A DNA stretch of 39,187 nucleotides from Phocaeicola intestinalis (GTDB taxonomy: Bacteria; Bacteroidota; Bacteroidia; Bacteroidales; Bacteroidaceae), in the NCBI RefSeq assembly GCF_014837065.1, contig NZ_JACSPP010000035.1, positions 1 through 39,187 on the forward strand, given 5' to 3'. The position numbers were made by a program, and so were the translations under genes. How positions within the stretch are numbered: position 1 is the first letter of the stretch; each line of letters opens with the position of its first letter. Below the pieces are notes generated by a model. The model saw only the letters and a list, made by a program, of their open reading frames with translations. It was not told where the DNA came from and made no database searches. Below, piece by piece: positions 25,651-34,038 of the stretch.

Positions 25651-25736
25651 AACGCATGTACTTGCATCGGCTCACTCAAGCGTCTGCATCCCCCGACTCA
25701 AGCGTTTGCACCGGCATGCGCAAGCGGTTGCATACG
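25651..25736. repeat. Degenerate tandem repeat, about 22-base period
   Basis: Units at 25651-25673, 25674-25695, 25696-25715 and 25716-25736 share the core CAAGCGnnTGCA(T/C). The first copy is the least alike. The rest of the gap from 25574 to 25924 is AT-rich toward lpxD and holds no gene that could be supported. Confidence 0.65.
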
Positions 25737-25924
25737 CCTCCGAGACCTGCCGTGTTCCGCAGGACTAAAGCAAAAAAAACATCGGTTAACCAGTTTTAGA
25801 CCACTAAAAAGATAAATAATTGACATTTTGCACGGTTATATAAAAAAAAAATACGTAATTTGCATAATTAAACAAGGAGCGTACTAAAAGACACTAATAG
25901 AAAAACCAAAAGATACGATAAGTT

Positions 25925-26965
25925 ATGGAGTTTTCAGCTAAACAAATTGCGGAATATATCCACGGAGAAATAGTAGGGAATGAGAATGCAACCGTACATA
26001 CATTCGCCAAGATAGAAGAAGGCGTGCCGGGTGCCATTTCTTTCCTTTCAAACCCGAAATATACACATTACATATATACAACCCAATCAACGATTGTACT
26101 GGTCAATAAAGATTTCGAACCGGAACAACCGGTAAGTGCAACCTTGATTAAAGTAGACAACGCATACGAAAGCCTGGCTCAACTCCTGACTTTATACGAA
26201 CAAAGCAAGCCGAAAAAGACGGGCATCGACCCGTTAGCATCCATTGCTCCGACCGCTAAAATCGGGAAAGATGTCTATATCGGTCCCTTTGCCTGCATCG
26301 AAGAAGGTGTGGAGATAGGCGACAACGCTTGCATCCACCCGCATGCGACCGTAGGAAGCCATGCCAAAATAGGAAATAACACAACGCTCTATCCCCATGT
26401 CACGATTTATCAGGATTGCCGGGTGGGAAACAATTGCATCCTGCATGCCGGATGTGTCATCGGTGCGGACGGATTCGGGTTTGCCCCCTCCGCCGAAGGC
26501 TATGACAAGATTCCCCAAATCGGTATCGTCGTTATTGAGGACAATGTGGAAATCGGTGCCAATACGTGCGTAGACCGTGCCACGATGGGCGCCACCATCA
26601 TCCATAAGGGCGTAAAGCTGGACAACCTGATTCAGATTGCCCACAATGTAGAGATAGGAAGCCACACGGTGATGGCTTCGCAAGGAGGCGTGGCAGGTTC
26701 CGCCAAGATAGGCGAATGGTGCGTATTTGCCGGACAAGTAGGTGTAGCCGGACATATCAAAGTGGGCGACCGCGTGACTATCGGAGCCCAATCGGGCATA
26801 CCGGGCAATACCAAGTCGGGCAGCACCCTGATGGGATATCCCGCCATCGACCCGAAACTTTTTGCGCGTTCAGCTGTTATATACAAGAAGTTGCCCGACA
26901 TGTACGAAGACATGAGACGCATGCAAAAAGAACTGGAAGAATTAAAGAAACAACGTAATAAATAA
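25925..26965 (+). CDS. lpxD: UDP-3-O-acylglucosamine N-acyltransferase
   Basis: A 346-residue trimeric left-handed beta-helix enzyme that adds the second hydroxyacyl chain in lipid A synthesis. The N-terminal uridine-binding domain ('[13 protein letters not shown]', '[10 protein letters not shown]') is followed from about residue 105 by hexapeptide repeats and by '[16 protein letters not shown]', which contains the family's catalytic region, then a C-terminal helix '[14 protein letters not shown]'. It is the first gene of the lipid A cluster, ending 5 bases before lpxC-fabZ. Confidence 0.95.
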   Translation: MEFSAKQIAEYIHGEIVGNENATVHTFAKIEEGVPGAISFLSNPKYTHYIYTTQSTIVLVNKDFEPEQPVSATLIKVDNAYESLAQLLTLYEQSKPKKTGIDPLASIAPTAKIGKDVYIGPFACIEEGVEIGDNACIHPHATVGSHAKIGNNTTLYPHVTIYQDCRVGNNCILHAGCVIGADGFGFAPSAEGYDKIPQIGIVVIEDNVEIGANTCVDRATMGATIIHKGVKLDNLIQIAHNVEIGSHTVMASQGGVAGSAKIGEWCVFAGQVGVAGHIKVGDRVTIGAQSGIPGNTKSGSTLMGYPAIDPKLFARSAVIYKKLPDMYEDMRRMQKELEELKKQRNK

Positions 26966-26970
26966 AGCCC

Positions 26971-28356
26971 ATGTTGAAACAAAAAACATTAAAAGGCAGT
27001 TTTACACTGAACGGTAAGGGTCTCCATACCGGAGTCAAGCTGACCGTGACATTCAATCCTGCCCCCGAACACCACGGATATAAAATCCAACGCATCGACC
27101 TGGACGACCAGCCCATCATCGATGCCATAGCGGATAATGTGGTAGACACCACACGTGGTACTGTTTTGGCTAAGAACGGGGTAAAAGTAAGTACCGTAGA
27201 GCACGCCATGGCTGCCCTCTATGCAGCCGGTATCGATAATTGCCTGATTCAGGTAAACGGTCCCGAACTTCCGATTTTAGACGGAAGCTCGAAAGCATAC
27301 GTAGAATGCATCCAGCGGGTAGGCATTGAGGAACAAACCGCTCCGAAAGATTATTACATCATCAAATCGAAAATCGAAGTGCGCGATGAAGAAACAGGGT
27401 CTTCCATCATCGTCTTGCCGGATGATAAATTCAGCTTAAACGTATTAATCTCTTACGATTCCAAGATTCTGACCAACCAATACGCCACATTGGAGAACAT
27501 GGATGAATTCCCTACCGAAATCGCATCGGCACGCACCTTCGTATTCGTGAGGGAAATCGAACCTCTGCTGAATGCCGGGCTTATCAAGGGAGGAGATTTG
27601 GACAATGCCATCGTTATCTACGAAAAGCAGATGACCCAAGAAAACTTCGATAAATTAGCGGATGTCATGGGAGTCCCGCACATGGACGCAAGCCATTTAG
27701 GATATATCAATCACATCCCTTTGGTATGGTCCAACGAGCCAGCACGCCATAAGTTGCTCGATATCATCGGCGACCTTGCCCTGATTGGGAAACCCATCAA
27801 GGGACGCATCATCGCCACCCGTCCGGGACATACCATCAACAATAAATTCGCACGCCAATTGCGCAAGGAAATCCGCCTGCACGAGATTCAGGCTCCTATC
27901 TATAATTGCAACGAACCGCCTTTGATGGACGTGAACCGCATCCGCGAGCTCCTTCCTCACCGCTATCCGTTCCAATTGGTGGATAAGGTCATCGCTATCG
28001 GAGCCAACCACATCGTAGGCGTGAAGAATGTCACATCGAACGAACCTTTCTTCCAAGGGCATTTCCCACAAGAGCCGGTCATGCCGGGTGTGCTTCAAGT
28101 AGAAGCCATGGCACAAGTGGGAGGCCTGTTAGTGCTCAATTCATTGGCAGAGCCGGAAAGATATTCCACTTACTTCCTGAAGATAGACAATGTGAAGTTC
28201 CGCCAAAAAGTAGTGCCAGGCGATACCCTTGTCTTCCGTGTAGAACTACTGGCACCGATTCGGCGCGGCATCTCTACCATGAAAGGATATATCTTCGTAG
28301 GAGAAAAAATCGTTTGCGAAGCCGAATTTATGGCACAAATAGTAAAAAACAAATAA
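26971..28356 (+). CDS. lpxC-fabZ: Bifunctional LpxC deacetylase / FabZ dehydratase
   Basis: A 461-residue fusion. Residues 1-310 are LpxC, the zinc enzyme that removes acetate in the committed step of lipid A synthesis: 'LNGKGLHTGVKLTVTFNPA', 'STVEHAMAALYAAGIDNC' with the zinc His, and 'HKLLDIIGDLALIGKPIKG' with further metal ligands. Residues from about 318 are FabZ, 3-hydroxyacyl-ACP dehydratase: 'LLPHRYPFQLVDKV', catalytic 'GHFPQEPVMPGVLQVEAMAQ'. This fusion is characteristic of Bacteroidetes. It couples lipid A and fatty acid supply. lpxA starts one base after its stop. Confidence 0.97.
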   Translation: MLKQKTLKGSFTLNGKGLHTGVKLTVTFNPAPEHHGYKIQRIDLDDQPIIDAIADNVVDTTRGTVLAKNGVKVSTVEHAMAALYAAGIDNCLIQVNGPELPILDGSSKAYVECIQRVGIEEQTAPKDYYIIKSKIEVRDEETGSSIIVLPDDKFSLNVLISYDSKILTNQYATLENMDEFPTEIASARTFVFVREIEPLLNAGLIKGGDLDNAIVIYEKQMTQENFDKLADVMGVPHMDASHLGYINHIPLVWSNEPARHKLLDIIGDLALIGKPIKGRIIATRPGHTINNKFARQLRKEIRLHEIQAPIYNCNEPPLMDVNRIRELLPHRYPFQLVDKVIAIGANHIVGVKNVTSNEPFFQGHFPQEPVMPGVLQVEAMAQVGGLLVLNSLAEPERYSTYFLKIDNVKFRQKVVPGDTLVFRVELLAPIRRGISTMKGYIFVGEKIVCEAEFMAQIVKNK

Positions 28357-28357
28357 C

Positions 28358-29125
28358 ATGATCAGTCCATTAGCATACATACACCCCGAAGCAATCATCG
28401 GAGAGAACGTAGAAATCGGCCCCTTTGTCTACATCGACAAGAACGTCGTAATCGGTGATAATAACCTCATTATGCCCAATGCGAATATCCTCTACGGTGC
28501 ACGCATCGGCAATAACAACCGGATTTTTCCCGGTGCCGTTATCGGAGCTATTCCGCAAGACCTGAAGTTCAGAGGAGAAGAAACCACGGCGGAAATAGGC
28601 GATAACAATACTATCCGCGAAAATGTAACCATCAACCGGGGTACCGCCGCTAAAGGAAAAACCGTGGTAGGAAACAATAACCTGCTCATGGAAGGCGTAC
28701 ACGTAGCCCATGATACACACGTAGGAAGCGGATGCATCATCGGTAATTCCACCAAAATAGCAGGCGAAGTGATTATTGACGACAACGCCATTGTGAGCGG
28801 AGCCGTACTGATGCACCAGTTCTGCCATGTAGGCGGATATGTGATGATTCAAGGAGGATGTCGGTTCAGCAAAGACATCCCGCCGTATATCATAGCCGGA
28901 CGTGAACCCATCGCTTATAGCGGAATCAACATCGTAGGTCTGCGCCGCCGGGGATTTTCGAACGAGCTGATTGAAAACATCCACAATACTTACCGCATCA
29001 TTTACAACAACGGCAAGAATGTGACCGATGCCCTTCAACAGGTCAAAGAAGAAGTTCCGATGAGTCCTGAAATCGAATATATCGTTTCTTTTATCGAAAA
29101 ATCAGAAAGAGGAATCATCCGATAA
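28358..29125 (+). CDS. lpxA: UDP-N-acetylglucosamine acyltransferase
   Basis: A 255-residue hexapeptide-repeat enzyme that starts lipid A synthesis by O-acylating UDP-GlcNAc. 'SPLAYIHPEAIIGENVEIGPFVYI' begins the left-handed helix; 'NTIRENVTINRGT' and 'LLMEGVHVAHDTHVG' contain the catalytic His and its surroundings; 'HQFCHVGGYVMIQGG' and 'GLRRRGFSNELI' complete the family pattern. Length is normal. It follows lpxC-fabZ by one base and is the third gene of the lipid A operon. Confidence 0.96.
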   Translation: MISPLAYIHPEAIIGENVEIGPFVYIDKNVVIGDNNLIMPNANILYGARIGNNNRIFPGAVIGAIPQDLKFRGEETTAEIGDNNTIRENVTINRGTAAKGKTVVGNNNLLMEGVHVAHDTHVGSGCIIGNSTKIAGEVIIDDNAIVSGAVLMHQFCHVGGYVMIQGGCRFSKDIPPYIIAGREPIAYSGINIVGLRRRGFSNELIENIHNTYRIIYNNGKNVTDALQQVKEEVPMSPEIEYIVSFIEKSERGIIR

Positions 29126-29173
29126 AAAATTTTTGTACCTTTACCGCATCAATCTAAGATTAACGACAGAATT

Positions 29174-29728
29174 ATGGTATACAAATTTAGAATCATATCA
29201 GATGAAGTGGATGATTTCTTAAGAGAAATCAAAATTGACTCAGATGCTTCATTCTACGACCTGCATGAAGCGATATTAAAATGTACAAACTACAAGAACG
29301 ACCAGATGACTTCCTTTTTTATCTGCGATGATGACTGGGAAAAAGAAATCGAAATCACCCTCGAAGATATGGGAACAGGAAGTTCGGAAGAAGACACTTT
29401 CGTCATGAAAGATACCCGTCTGAGCGAATTGCTGGAAGACGAAAAACAAAAACTGATTTACGTGTTTGACCCGCTGACCGAACGAGTATTCTTTATCGAA
29501 CTGTCGGAAATCATCACCGGCAAGGACTTGGAACATGCAGTTTGTTCGCGCAAGGAAGGAAATCCACCCAAACAAACCGTAGACTTCGACGAACAGATGA
29601 AAGCAGATTCATCGCTCGACCTTGACGAAAACTTTTATGGTGATCAGGAATACGACATGGAGGATTTCGACCCCGACGGCTATGACATAGGAAGCGGAGG
29701 AAATCCATACGACGAAGATAAATACTAA
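29174..29728 (+). CDS. PRiA4_ORF3-like (IS1096 passenger TnpR-like) protein
   Basis: A 184-residue acidic protein. 'MVYKFRIISDEVDDFLREIKID', 'ASFYDLHEAILKCTNYKNDQMTSFFI' and 'LIYVFDPLTERVFFIELSEI' match the PF07929 pattern (plasmid pRiA4b ORF3). The name 'IS1096 passenger TnpR' is historical and no resolvase motif is present. The last 40 residues are very acidic, with many Asp, Glu and Gly. Function unknown. It lies 48 bases after lpxA with a weak promoter-like TACCTTTA at 29136-29143, so it may have its own promoter. Confidence 0.75.
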   Translation: MVYKFRIISDEVDDFLREIKIDSDASFYDLHEAILKCTNYKNDQMTSFFICDDDWEKEIEITLEDMGTGSSEEDTFVMKDTRLSELLEDEKQKLIYVFDPLTERVFFIELSEIITGKDLEHAVCSRKEGNPPKQTVDFDEQMKADSSLDLDENFYGDQEYDMEDFDPDGYDIGSGGNPYDEDKY

Positions 29729-29734
29729 TTTTTT

Positions 29735-29815
29735 AATGAAGAATGAAGAAATAAGAATGAAGAATCGGTTGAACACCTTACTCATTCTTCATTCTTCATT
29801 CTTTAATTCTTCATT
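29735..29815. repeat. Inverted repeat of GAAGAATGAA words before miaA
   Basis: AATGAAGAATGAAGAA and following bases (29735-29765) are mirrored by ATTCTTCATTCTTCATT and following bases (29784-29815), forming about 30-base AT-rich arms with a short spacer. The right arm ends 3 bases before the miaA ATG, so a folded mRNA could hide the start. Confidence 0.8.
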
Positions 29816-29818
29816 TTT

Positions 29819-30715
29819 ATGACCCTTATCGTCCTCATTGGTCCTACCGGCGTAGGCAAAACCGAATTAAGCCTGTCCATCGCCGAAACCTATCATACTT
29901 CTATTCTCTCTGCAGACTCCCGCCAACTTTATGCCGATTTGAAAATAGGTACGGCAGCTCCTACCCCCAACCAACTGGCACGGGTTCCTCATTATTTTGT
30001 AGGCACATTACAACTCACCGATTATTACAGTGCGGCACAGTACGAAGCAGATGCGCTCAAAAAACTGGACGAACTTTTTAAAGCACACAATGTGGTGGTG
30101 CTGACCGGAGGCTCGATGATGTACGTCGATGCCGTATGCAAAGGTATCGATGACATCCCCACGGTAGATGCCGAAACACGCCAACTGATGATAGAAAGAT
30201 ACGAACAAGAAGGATTGGAACAATTGTGTGCCGAACTGAAAGTCTTAGACCCCGAATATTATGCAATAGTAGACCGCAAAAACCCCAAACGGGTCATCCA
30301 TGCTCTCGAAATCTGCTATATGACAGGAAAGACCTACACATCTTTTCGCACCCGGACGTGCAAGAAACGCCCCTTCAACATCGTGAAAATAGGTTTAACA
30401 CGTGACCGGGAAGAACTTTACGAACGCATCAACCACCGTGTAGACCAGATGATGGAAGAAGGATTATTGGAAGAAGCACGCAAAGTCTATCCTTACCGTC
30501 ACCTCAACTCACTCAATACCGTAGGCTATAAAGAACTCTTCAAATACTTCGATGGAGAGTGGGAACTGCCTTTTGCTATTGAAAAAATCAAGCAAAACTC
30601 GCGTATCTACTCACGCAAGCAAATGACGTGGTTCAAACGTGACACCGACATCAAATGGTTTCATCCCGACCAACAAGAAGAAATCATGCAATACATCAAG
30701 AAGAAACTGTTTTGA
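29819..30715 (+). CDS. miaA: tRNA dimethylallyltransferase
   Basis: A 298-residue enzyme that transfers a dimethylallyl group to A37 of tRNAs reading UNN codons. The P-loop '[11 protein letters not shown]' is at the N-terminus, followed by '[18 protein letters not shown]', '[17 protein letters not shown]', '[11 protein letters not shown]' and the C-terminal '[14 protein letters not shown]' with '[15 protein letters not shown]', all MiaA signatures. Length is normal. It is preceded by the inverted repeat described above and followed by more than 400 bases without a long gene. Confidence 0.96.
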   Translation: MTLIVLIGPTGVGKTELSLSIAETYHTSILSADSRQLYADLKIGTAAPTPNQLARVPHYFVGTLQLTDYYSAAQYEADALKKLDELFKAHNVVVLTGGSMMYVDAVCKGIDDIPTVDAETRQLMIERYEQEGLEQLCAELKVLDPEYYAIVDRKNPKRVIHALEICYMTGKTYTSFRTRTCKKRPFNIVKIGLTRDREELYERINHRVDQMMEEGLLEEARKVYPYRHLNSLNTVGYKELFKYFDGEWELPFAIEKIKQNSRIYSRKQMTWFKRDTDIKWFHPDQQEEIMQYIKKKLF

Positions 30716-30950
30716 AAACGAACACATCAAGCCAAGAAAAACTTTTTGGAGAAATTCAAAACAGCTTCTCAAAACAGTTTCTCAAGTATTCGGTTGCAGA
30801 ATGAACGGCATGACGTGTTGTCAGCCTCCGACTGACAATTGTTCACATCGCATGACAAAGATATTACAGGCATACCGTTTTTTTGATATAGGTCAACAAA
30901 ACAAGCAAAACCTAAAAATATATGCTATAAAACATATTTTGTATCAAAAA
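30716..30950. other. Non-coding gap after miaA
   Basis: No gene could be supported. A 13-base unit TCAAAACAG(C/T)TTC occurs twice in tandem at 30756-30781. The plus-strand frame open across this gap begins inside miaA and does not resemble a protein. Confidence 0.5.
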
Positions 30951-30956
30951 AGGTCG

Positions 30957-30964
30957 TATCTTTG
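30957..30964 (+). promoter_or_regulatory. -7 element for the 30-codon ORF transcript
   Basis: TATCTTTG matches TAnnTTTG, followed by GCA. A TTTG lies upstream at 30938-30941, but at 15 bases it is closer than usual. The predicted transcript start near 30970 leaves a leader of about 185 bases before the ATG at 31155. Confidence 0.55.
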
Positions 30965-30984
30965 CAGTGTAATTAAAGAACAAC

Positions 30985-30998
30985 AAGTTCTAGAACTT
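30985..30998. promoter_or_regulatory. Perfect 14-base palindrome just after the transcript start
   Basis: AAGTTCTAGAACTT is its own reverse complement. Its place about 15 bases downstream of the predicted start suits an operator, or a hairpin at the RNA 5' end. No matching regulator can be named. Confidence 0.4.
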
Positions 30999-31154
30999 AA
31001 CTAACTAGTAATTTTAAGGTAAAGATTGGAAAAGAAAAAAACATCAAAGGCCAGCCGTGAGGTTCGCCCGAGATTGAAAGGATAACAAGATTTAGGTATT
31101 ACAAGTAATTAAGTTTTCAGGTATTATTAACTAAACAAAGAAAGGATAACAATT

Positions 31155-31247
31155 ATGAAAAAGGTAAAAAACATTTTTCACAAGATTGCCAATGCAGATC
31201 CGATGATCTGGGGTTATGTAATGCTGAATGACAAACTCAGCAAGTAA
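31155..31247 (+). CDS. Putative 30-residue small protein
   Basis: An ATG-to-TAA frame of 30 codons starting 'MKKVKNIFHKIANADP' and ending 'WGYVMLNDKLSK'. The N-terminal part is basic and could form an amphipathic helix; the second part is hydrophobic around 'PMIWGYVML'. AAAGGATAACAA, which includes a weak ribosome-binding-like stretch, lies just before the start and is repeated in part at 31078-31088 in the leader. A promoter lies at 30957-30964 and hairpin terminators follow at 31303-31366, so the unit appears self-contained. No family is recognised; it could be a leader peptide, a small membrane-touching protein or a toxin (inference). Confidence 0.55.
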   Translation: MKKVKNIFHKIANADPMIWGYVMLNDKLSK

Positions 31248-31302
31248 AAAAACAAATTAAGCTAAAGCCCGAAAAGCAGAAGCTTTTAGTAAAGAATCTG
31301 AT

Positions 31303-31321
31303 AAATGCCGAAAGGCTTTTT
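31303..31321 (+). terminator. Short GNRA-loop hairpin with T run
   Basis: AAAT-GCC, loop GAAA, GGC-TTTTT, with outer A-T pairs. It lies 55 bases after the small ORF. A weaker AAAGC-AGAA-GCTTT hairpin precedes it at about 31273-31287. Confidence 0.5.
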
Positions 31322-31331
31322 GTAAATAATC

Positions 31332-31366
31332 AAAAAGCGGTTACACCATTGTGCAATCGCTTTTTT
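31332..31366 (+). terminator. Strong intrinsic terminator (probably bidirectional)
   Basis: AAAAAGCGGTT (31332-31342) pairs with AATCGCTTTTT (31355-31365), with CAC/GTG extending the stem around a CATT loop, and a T run follows. A-runs on the other side make it usable from both directions. Confidence 0.75.
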
Positions 31367-31381
31367 CCGTTTTAAAGCGGT

Positions 31382-31450
31382 AAAAAAACGGCCGGTACAT
31401 GTACTCTCTACATCCCGACCGACAATGTAACCTTAACTATTAATTTATGA
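31382..31450 (-). ncRNA. Candidate small RNA, about 70 nt, minus strand
   Basis: On the minus strand a -7 element TACCTTTG at 31463-31456 would start RNA near 31450. About 30 bases later comes a long hairpin: CGGTCGG (31421-31415) pairs with CCGGCCG (31395-31389), with inner ATGTA/TACAT pairing and a GAGAG loop, followed by seven Ts (31388-31382). Promoter, short body and intrinsic terminator in one strand with no reading frame of substance suggest a small RNA. Alternatively it is the leftover start and attenuator of a lost gene. Confidence 0.4.
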
Positions 31451-31455
31451 TAGCA

Positions 31456-31463
31456 AAGGTAAT
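31456..31463 (-). promoter_or_regulatory. -7 element for the minus-strand candidate RNA
   Basis: Reads TACCTTTG on the minus strand, an exact TAnnTTTG match. TTTG copies lie 13 and about 26 bases upstream, neither at the usual distance. Confidence 0.45.
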
Positions 31464-31598
31464 GGATATTTTTACAAAAAAATTGAACAAAACACACGCA
31501 CTATTGTCGTATATTCACAAAAGTATCTAAATTTTCCCCCTTTAGCATACACCTGCCCATAATATTGTATATATTCGCAAAGCTAACGGGAGAAAACC

Positions 31599-32465
31599 AT
31601 GAACAATGTCATTTACGAACAAGTAGCGCAAAATACAGAAAACTCATTCTTCTACCGCCGTTGTACATCGTGGTACAAAAGTGCGATAGGCTATCACCAG
31701 CATCCGGAACTGGAAATCGGATTCGTCATCAAAGGCGGAGGACAACGCATTACGGACGATTTCATCGAAAACTTTCGGGAAGGTGACATCATCATCGTAC
31801 CTGCCAACATCCCCCATTGCTGGATATACGACAAACTGGCGTGTCCGGCAGACGAAAGGATAGAAGAGGCATTCATCCAGTTTCCGCAAGCTTTTCTGAA
31901 CCGACTTGCCAGCTTTGCCAAAGAATTTCAAGATATCGCCTCGTTCTACACCAATCTGAAACAATGTTTGTCGATACAAGGGGAAGGAGCGAAAGAAATA
32001 CGTCACATCCTGCTGGATTTCGACAATTACAACGAACAACAACGACTTTTAGGATTGTTGCAAATCCTTGCACTTGCTTTCCGCCCAGGCTACAGCAGAT
32101 ACATCGGCCATCATGCCTTCAATGGCATGCCCATTCATAAAAACAAACAGCGCCTGCAGACCGTCTACAGATATATCATCGAAAACTACCACCGGAAAAT
32201 TACACTGGACGAAATAGCAGACTACATTGCCATGAACAAAAACGCCTTTTGCCTGTTCTTCAAAAAGTCCACCAACGAACCGTTTACGGTATATCTCAAC
32301 CATTTCCGTCTGCAGATGGCAACCACATTGCTCAACCGTACTGACCAAAACATCTCCGAAATAGCTTATTCAGTAGGGTTTGCCGACATCCCCTATTTCA
32401 ACCGCTGTTTCAAGAAAGAATACGGCATCACGCCTGCCGAGTATCGAAACAAATATAGAAGATAA
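31599..32465 (+). CDS. AraC-family transcriptional regulator with cupin sensor domain
   Basis: A 288-residue regulator. The N-terminal part is a cupin: 'HQHPELEIGFVIKGGGQR' and 'EGDIIIVPANIPHCW' with His residues placed as in sugar-sensing AraC members. The C-terminal 100 residues form the double helix-turn-helix: 'ITLDEIADYIAMNKNAFCLFFKKST' and 'NISEIAYSVGFADIPYFNRCFKKEYGITPAEYR'. The ligand is unknown, though similar proteins respond to sugars. The MBL-fold gene starts 10 bases after it and is probably in the same transcript. A near-match promoter core TATATTCG lies at 31570-31577. Confidence 0.92.
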   Translation: MNNVIYEQVAQNTENSFFYRRCTSWYKSAIGYHQHPELEIGFVIKGGGQRITDDFIENFREGDIIIVPANIPHCWIYDKLACPADERIEEAFIQFPQAFLNRLASFAKEFQDIASFYTNLKQCLSIQGEGAKEIRHILLDFDNYNEQQRLLGLLQILALAFRPGYSRYIGHHAFNGMPIHKNKQRLQTVYRYIIENYHRKITLDEIADYIAMNKNAFCLFFKKSTNEPFTVYLNHFRLQMATTLLNRTDQNISEIAYSVGFADIPYFNRCFKKEYGITPAEYRNKYRR

Positions 32466-32475
32466 CAAAAGATAT

Positions 32476-33228
32476 ATGAAACTAACCTACATTTTCCATA
32501 GCGGATTTGCCTTAGAAACCGAAAATTGCATGCTGGTCTTCGACTATTGGCTGGATCCGGCACATGTTATCGACGGATTGCTGAAATGCAACAAACCAAT
32601 GTACGTGTTTGCCAGCCATTTCCACGAAGACCATTTCAACCGCGACATCTTCACTTGGAAATCAATAAAACCGGACATCACTTATCTCCTTTCGAAAGAC
32701 ATCTTGAAACACCGTAGAGCCAGACGTGACGAAGCCGATGCCTGGCTTGCCAAAGGAGGAAGCTGGCAAGACAGACATATCCATGTCACCGCTACCGGAA
32801 GCAACGATAGCGGTGTGTCGTGGATAGTGCGCACCGAAGGCAAAACCCTCTTCCACGCAGGCGATCTGAATAACTGGTACGCCCGCTTCCTGACCGATGA
32901 CTATACAGGCGGAACCATATACAGCCCCGAATTTGGTATGGAAATCAACCCGGAGAAAGAAGAAAAACAATACTTGGGCGAACTGAAAGACATCCGCAAG
33001 CTTACCGCCGGCTTCGACCTCGTAATGTTTCCCATAGACGGACGTATCGGGAACGGCTATACACGAGGAGCCCGCCAGTTCATCGACCGCTTCCAGGTAG
33101 GCTTGCTCGTACCTATGCATTTCGTAGCCAGCGGATTCCAGTCGGCAGGACGGATGAAGGAATTTGCCGATGCCAAAGGCGTTAAGTTCTGGTGCATCCA
33201 GCAGGAAGGGGAAAACAAGGAAGTGTAA
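32476..33228 (+). CDS. MBL-fold metal-dependent hydrolase
   Basis: A 250-residue metallo-beta-lactamase-fold protein. The metal motif H-x-H-x-D-H appears as 'ASHFHEDHFN', with later ligands in 'LFHAGDLNNWY' and 'LLVPMHFVASGF'. Members include lactonases, RNases and UlaG-like enzymes, and the substrate cannot be told from sequence. The start at 32476 puts 'MKLTYIFHSGFALET' at the N-terminus, as in relatives; the longer frame overlaps the AraC gene. It follows that gene by 10 bases, so it is likely its target or partner. Confidence 0.88.
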   Translation: MKLTYIFHSGFALETENCMLVFDYWLDPAHVIDGLLKCNKPMYVFASHFHEDHFNRDIFTWKSIKPDITYLLSKDILKHRRARRDEADAWLAKGGSWQDRHIHVTATGSNDSGVSWIVRTEGKTLFHAGDLNNWYARFLTDDYTGGTIYSPEFGMEINPEKEEKQYLGELKDIRKLTAGFDLVMFPIDGRIGNGYTRGARQFIDRFQVGLLVPMHFVASGFQSAGRMKEFADAKGVKFWCIQQEGENKEV

Positions 33229-33243
33229 GGAGGACAATATCTT

Positions 33244-34038
33244 TCATTCCTCTTTCACTATCCGGCTTGCCTCTTCCAGCATCACATTCAGCTTGGCATA
33301 GTCTGTCTTCGGTTCCCATAACAGCTCCTTGCTTTCACCCTTTTGCCACACACAAGTATGACTGTTACTACCAAAGAGATGCTCTGTACCGATATGAAAT
33401 GACCCTACATGAACCTGCCAGTTGTAAGTTTCATCCAAATTTACATGCAGATGCTCGGCGCGGCCGCTTCTCAGTTCCAGTCCATTACCCGATACCGAAA
33501 GCATATCAAACATACACTCTTCCAGTTTCGTCGGACTTTGCGTCCGGATGGAAAAAGTGTCCCGCCCGATACCTCTGAATGAAACGTCTGCACATGGCAT
33601 ATCGATACTTACAGCCTTTACCGCATCGGGAAGCTTCAGACGCATGGAAGAAAGCGTATACACCCTTCCATCAGACGCAGATGCAAGCGCAGCCGGAAAG
33701 CTATCCTCAGAAAAGTTGAAACTGAGCAACAATGTACTGTCTTCCAGTGCTTCAACCTTCATACAGTTTTCCATACCTGAAACATACGAAAGACTGCCGC
33801 CTGCCGAATCGGCCGGACATATTTCCAACGGCATAACAACAGGACGCTCTCCGATTTCCTCCAGCACCAACCTAACCGATTTACAAACCGGCAAAGGACG
33901 GACTTGTTCCATACCCGATTCGCCCAATTCCGTTCGTTTGGGAGAAGGAGTTTCAAGAGTCAAATAAAAGGCAAACCCACTTGTCAGCAGCAATCCTGCT
34001 ACCAACAAGGCTATCATGATATAGGTAGTACGTTTCAT
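33244..34038 (-). CDS. Membrane-anchored protein of unknown function in ABC-GntR operon
   Basis: A 264-residue protein with one N-terminal hydrophobic segment (about residues 6-28, 'YIMIALLVAGLLLTSGFAF') acting as a signal anchor and a beta-rich extracytoplasmic part ('LELRSGRAEHLHVNLDETYNWQVHVGSFHIG') that recalls adhesin-like DUF4097/DUF2807 folds, though no firm family is seen. Its ATG overlaps the end of the GntR gene (ATGA type, 4 bases), so they are translated together. It is the last gene of the operon 36066 to 33244. Confidence 0.75.
   Translation of the reverse strand: MKRTTYIMIALLVAGLLLTSGFAFYLTLETPSPKRTELGESGMEQVRPLPVCKSVRLVLEEIGERPVVMPLEICPADSAGGSLSYVSGMENCMKVEALEDSTLLLSFNFSEDSFPAALASASDGRVYTLSSMRLKLPDAVKAVSIDMPCADVSFRGIGRDTFSIRTQSPTKLEECMFDMLSVSGNGLELRSGRAEHLHVNLDETYNWQVHVGSFHIGTEHLFGSNSHTCVWQKGESKELLWEPKTDYAKLNVMLEEASRIVKEE

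Noticed and set aside
25651..25736. CRISPR-like array after pyrF
   Set aside because: Copies are degenerate, about 22 bases, with no spacers and no cas genes.
30639..31004. 121-codon plus-strand frame spanning the miaA end
   Set aside because: It begins inside miaA in another frame, crosses the promoter at 30957 and has no protein-like pattern.
31020..31110. tRNA or known riboswitch in the small-ORF leader
   Set aside because: No cloverleaf, T-loop consensus or known riboswitch core could be read; only weak local pairing around GGCCAGCCGTGAGG.
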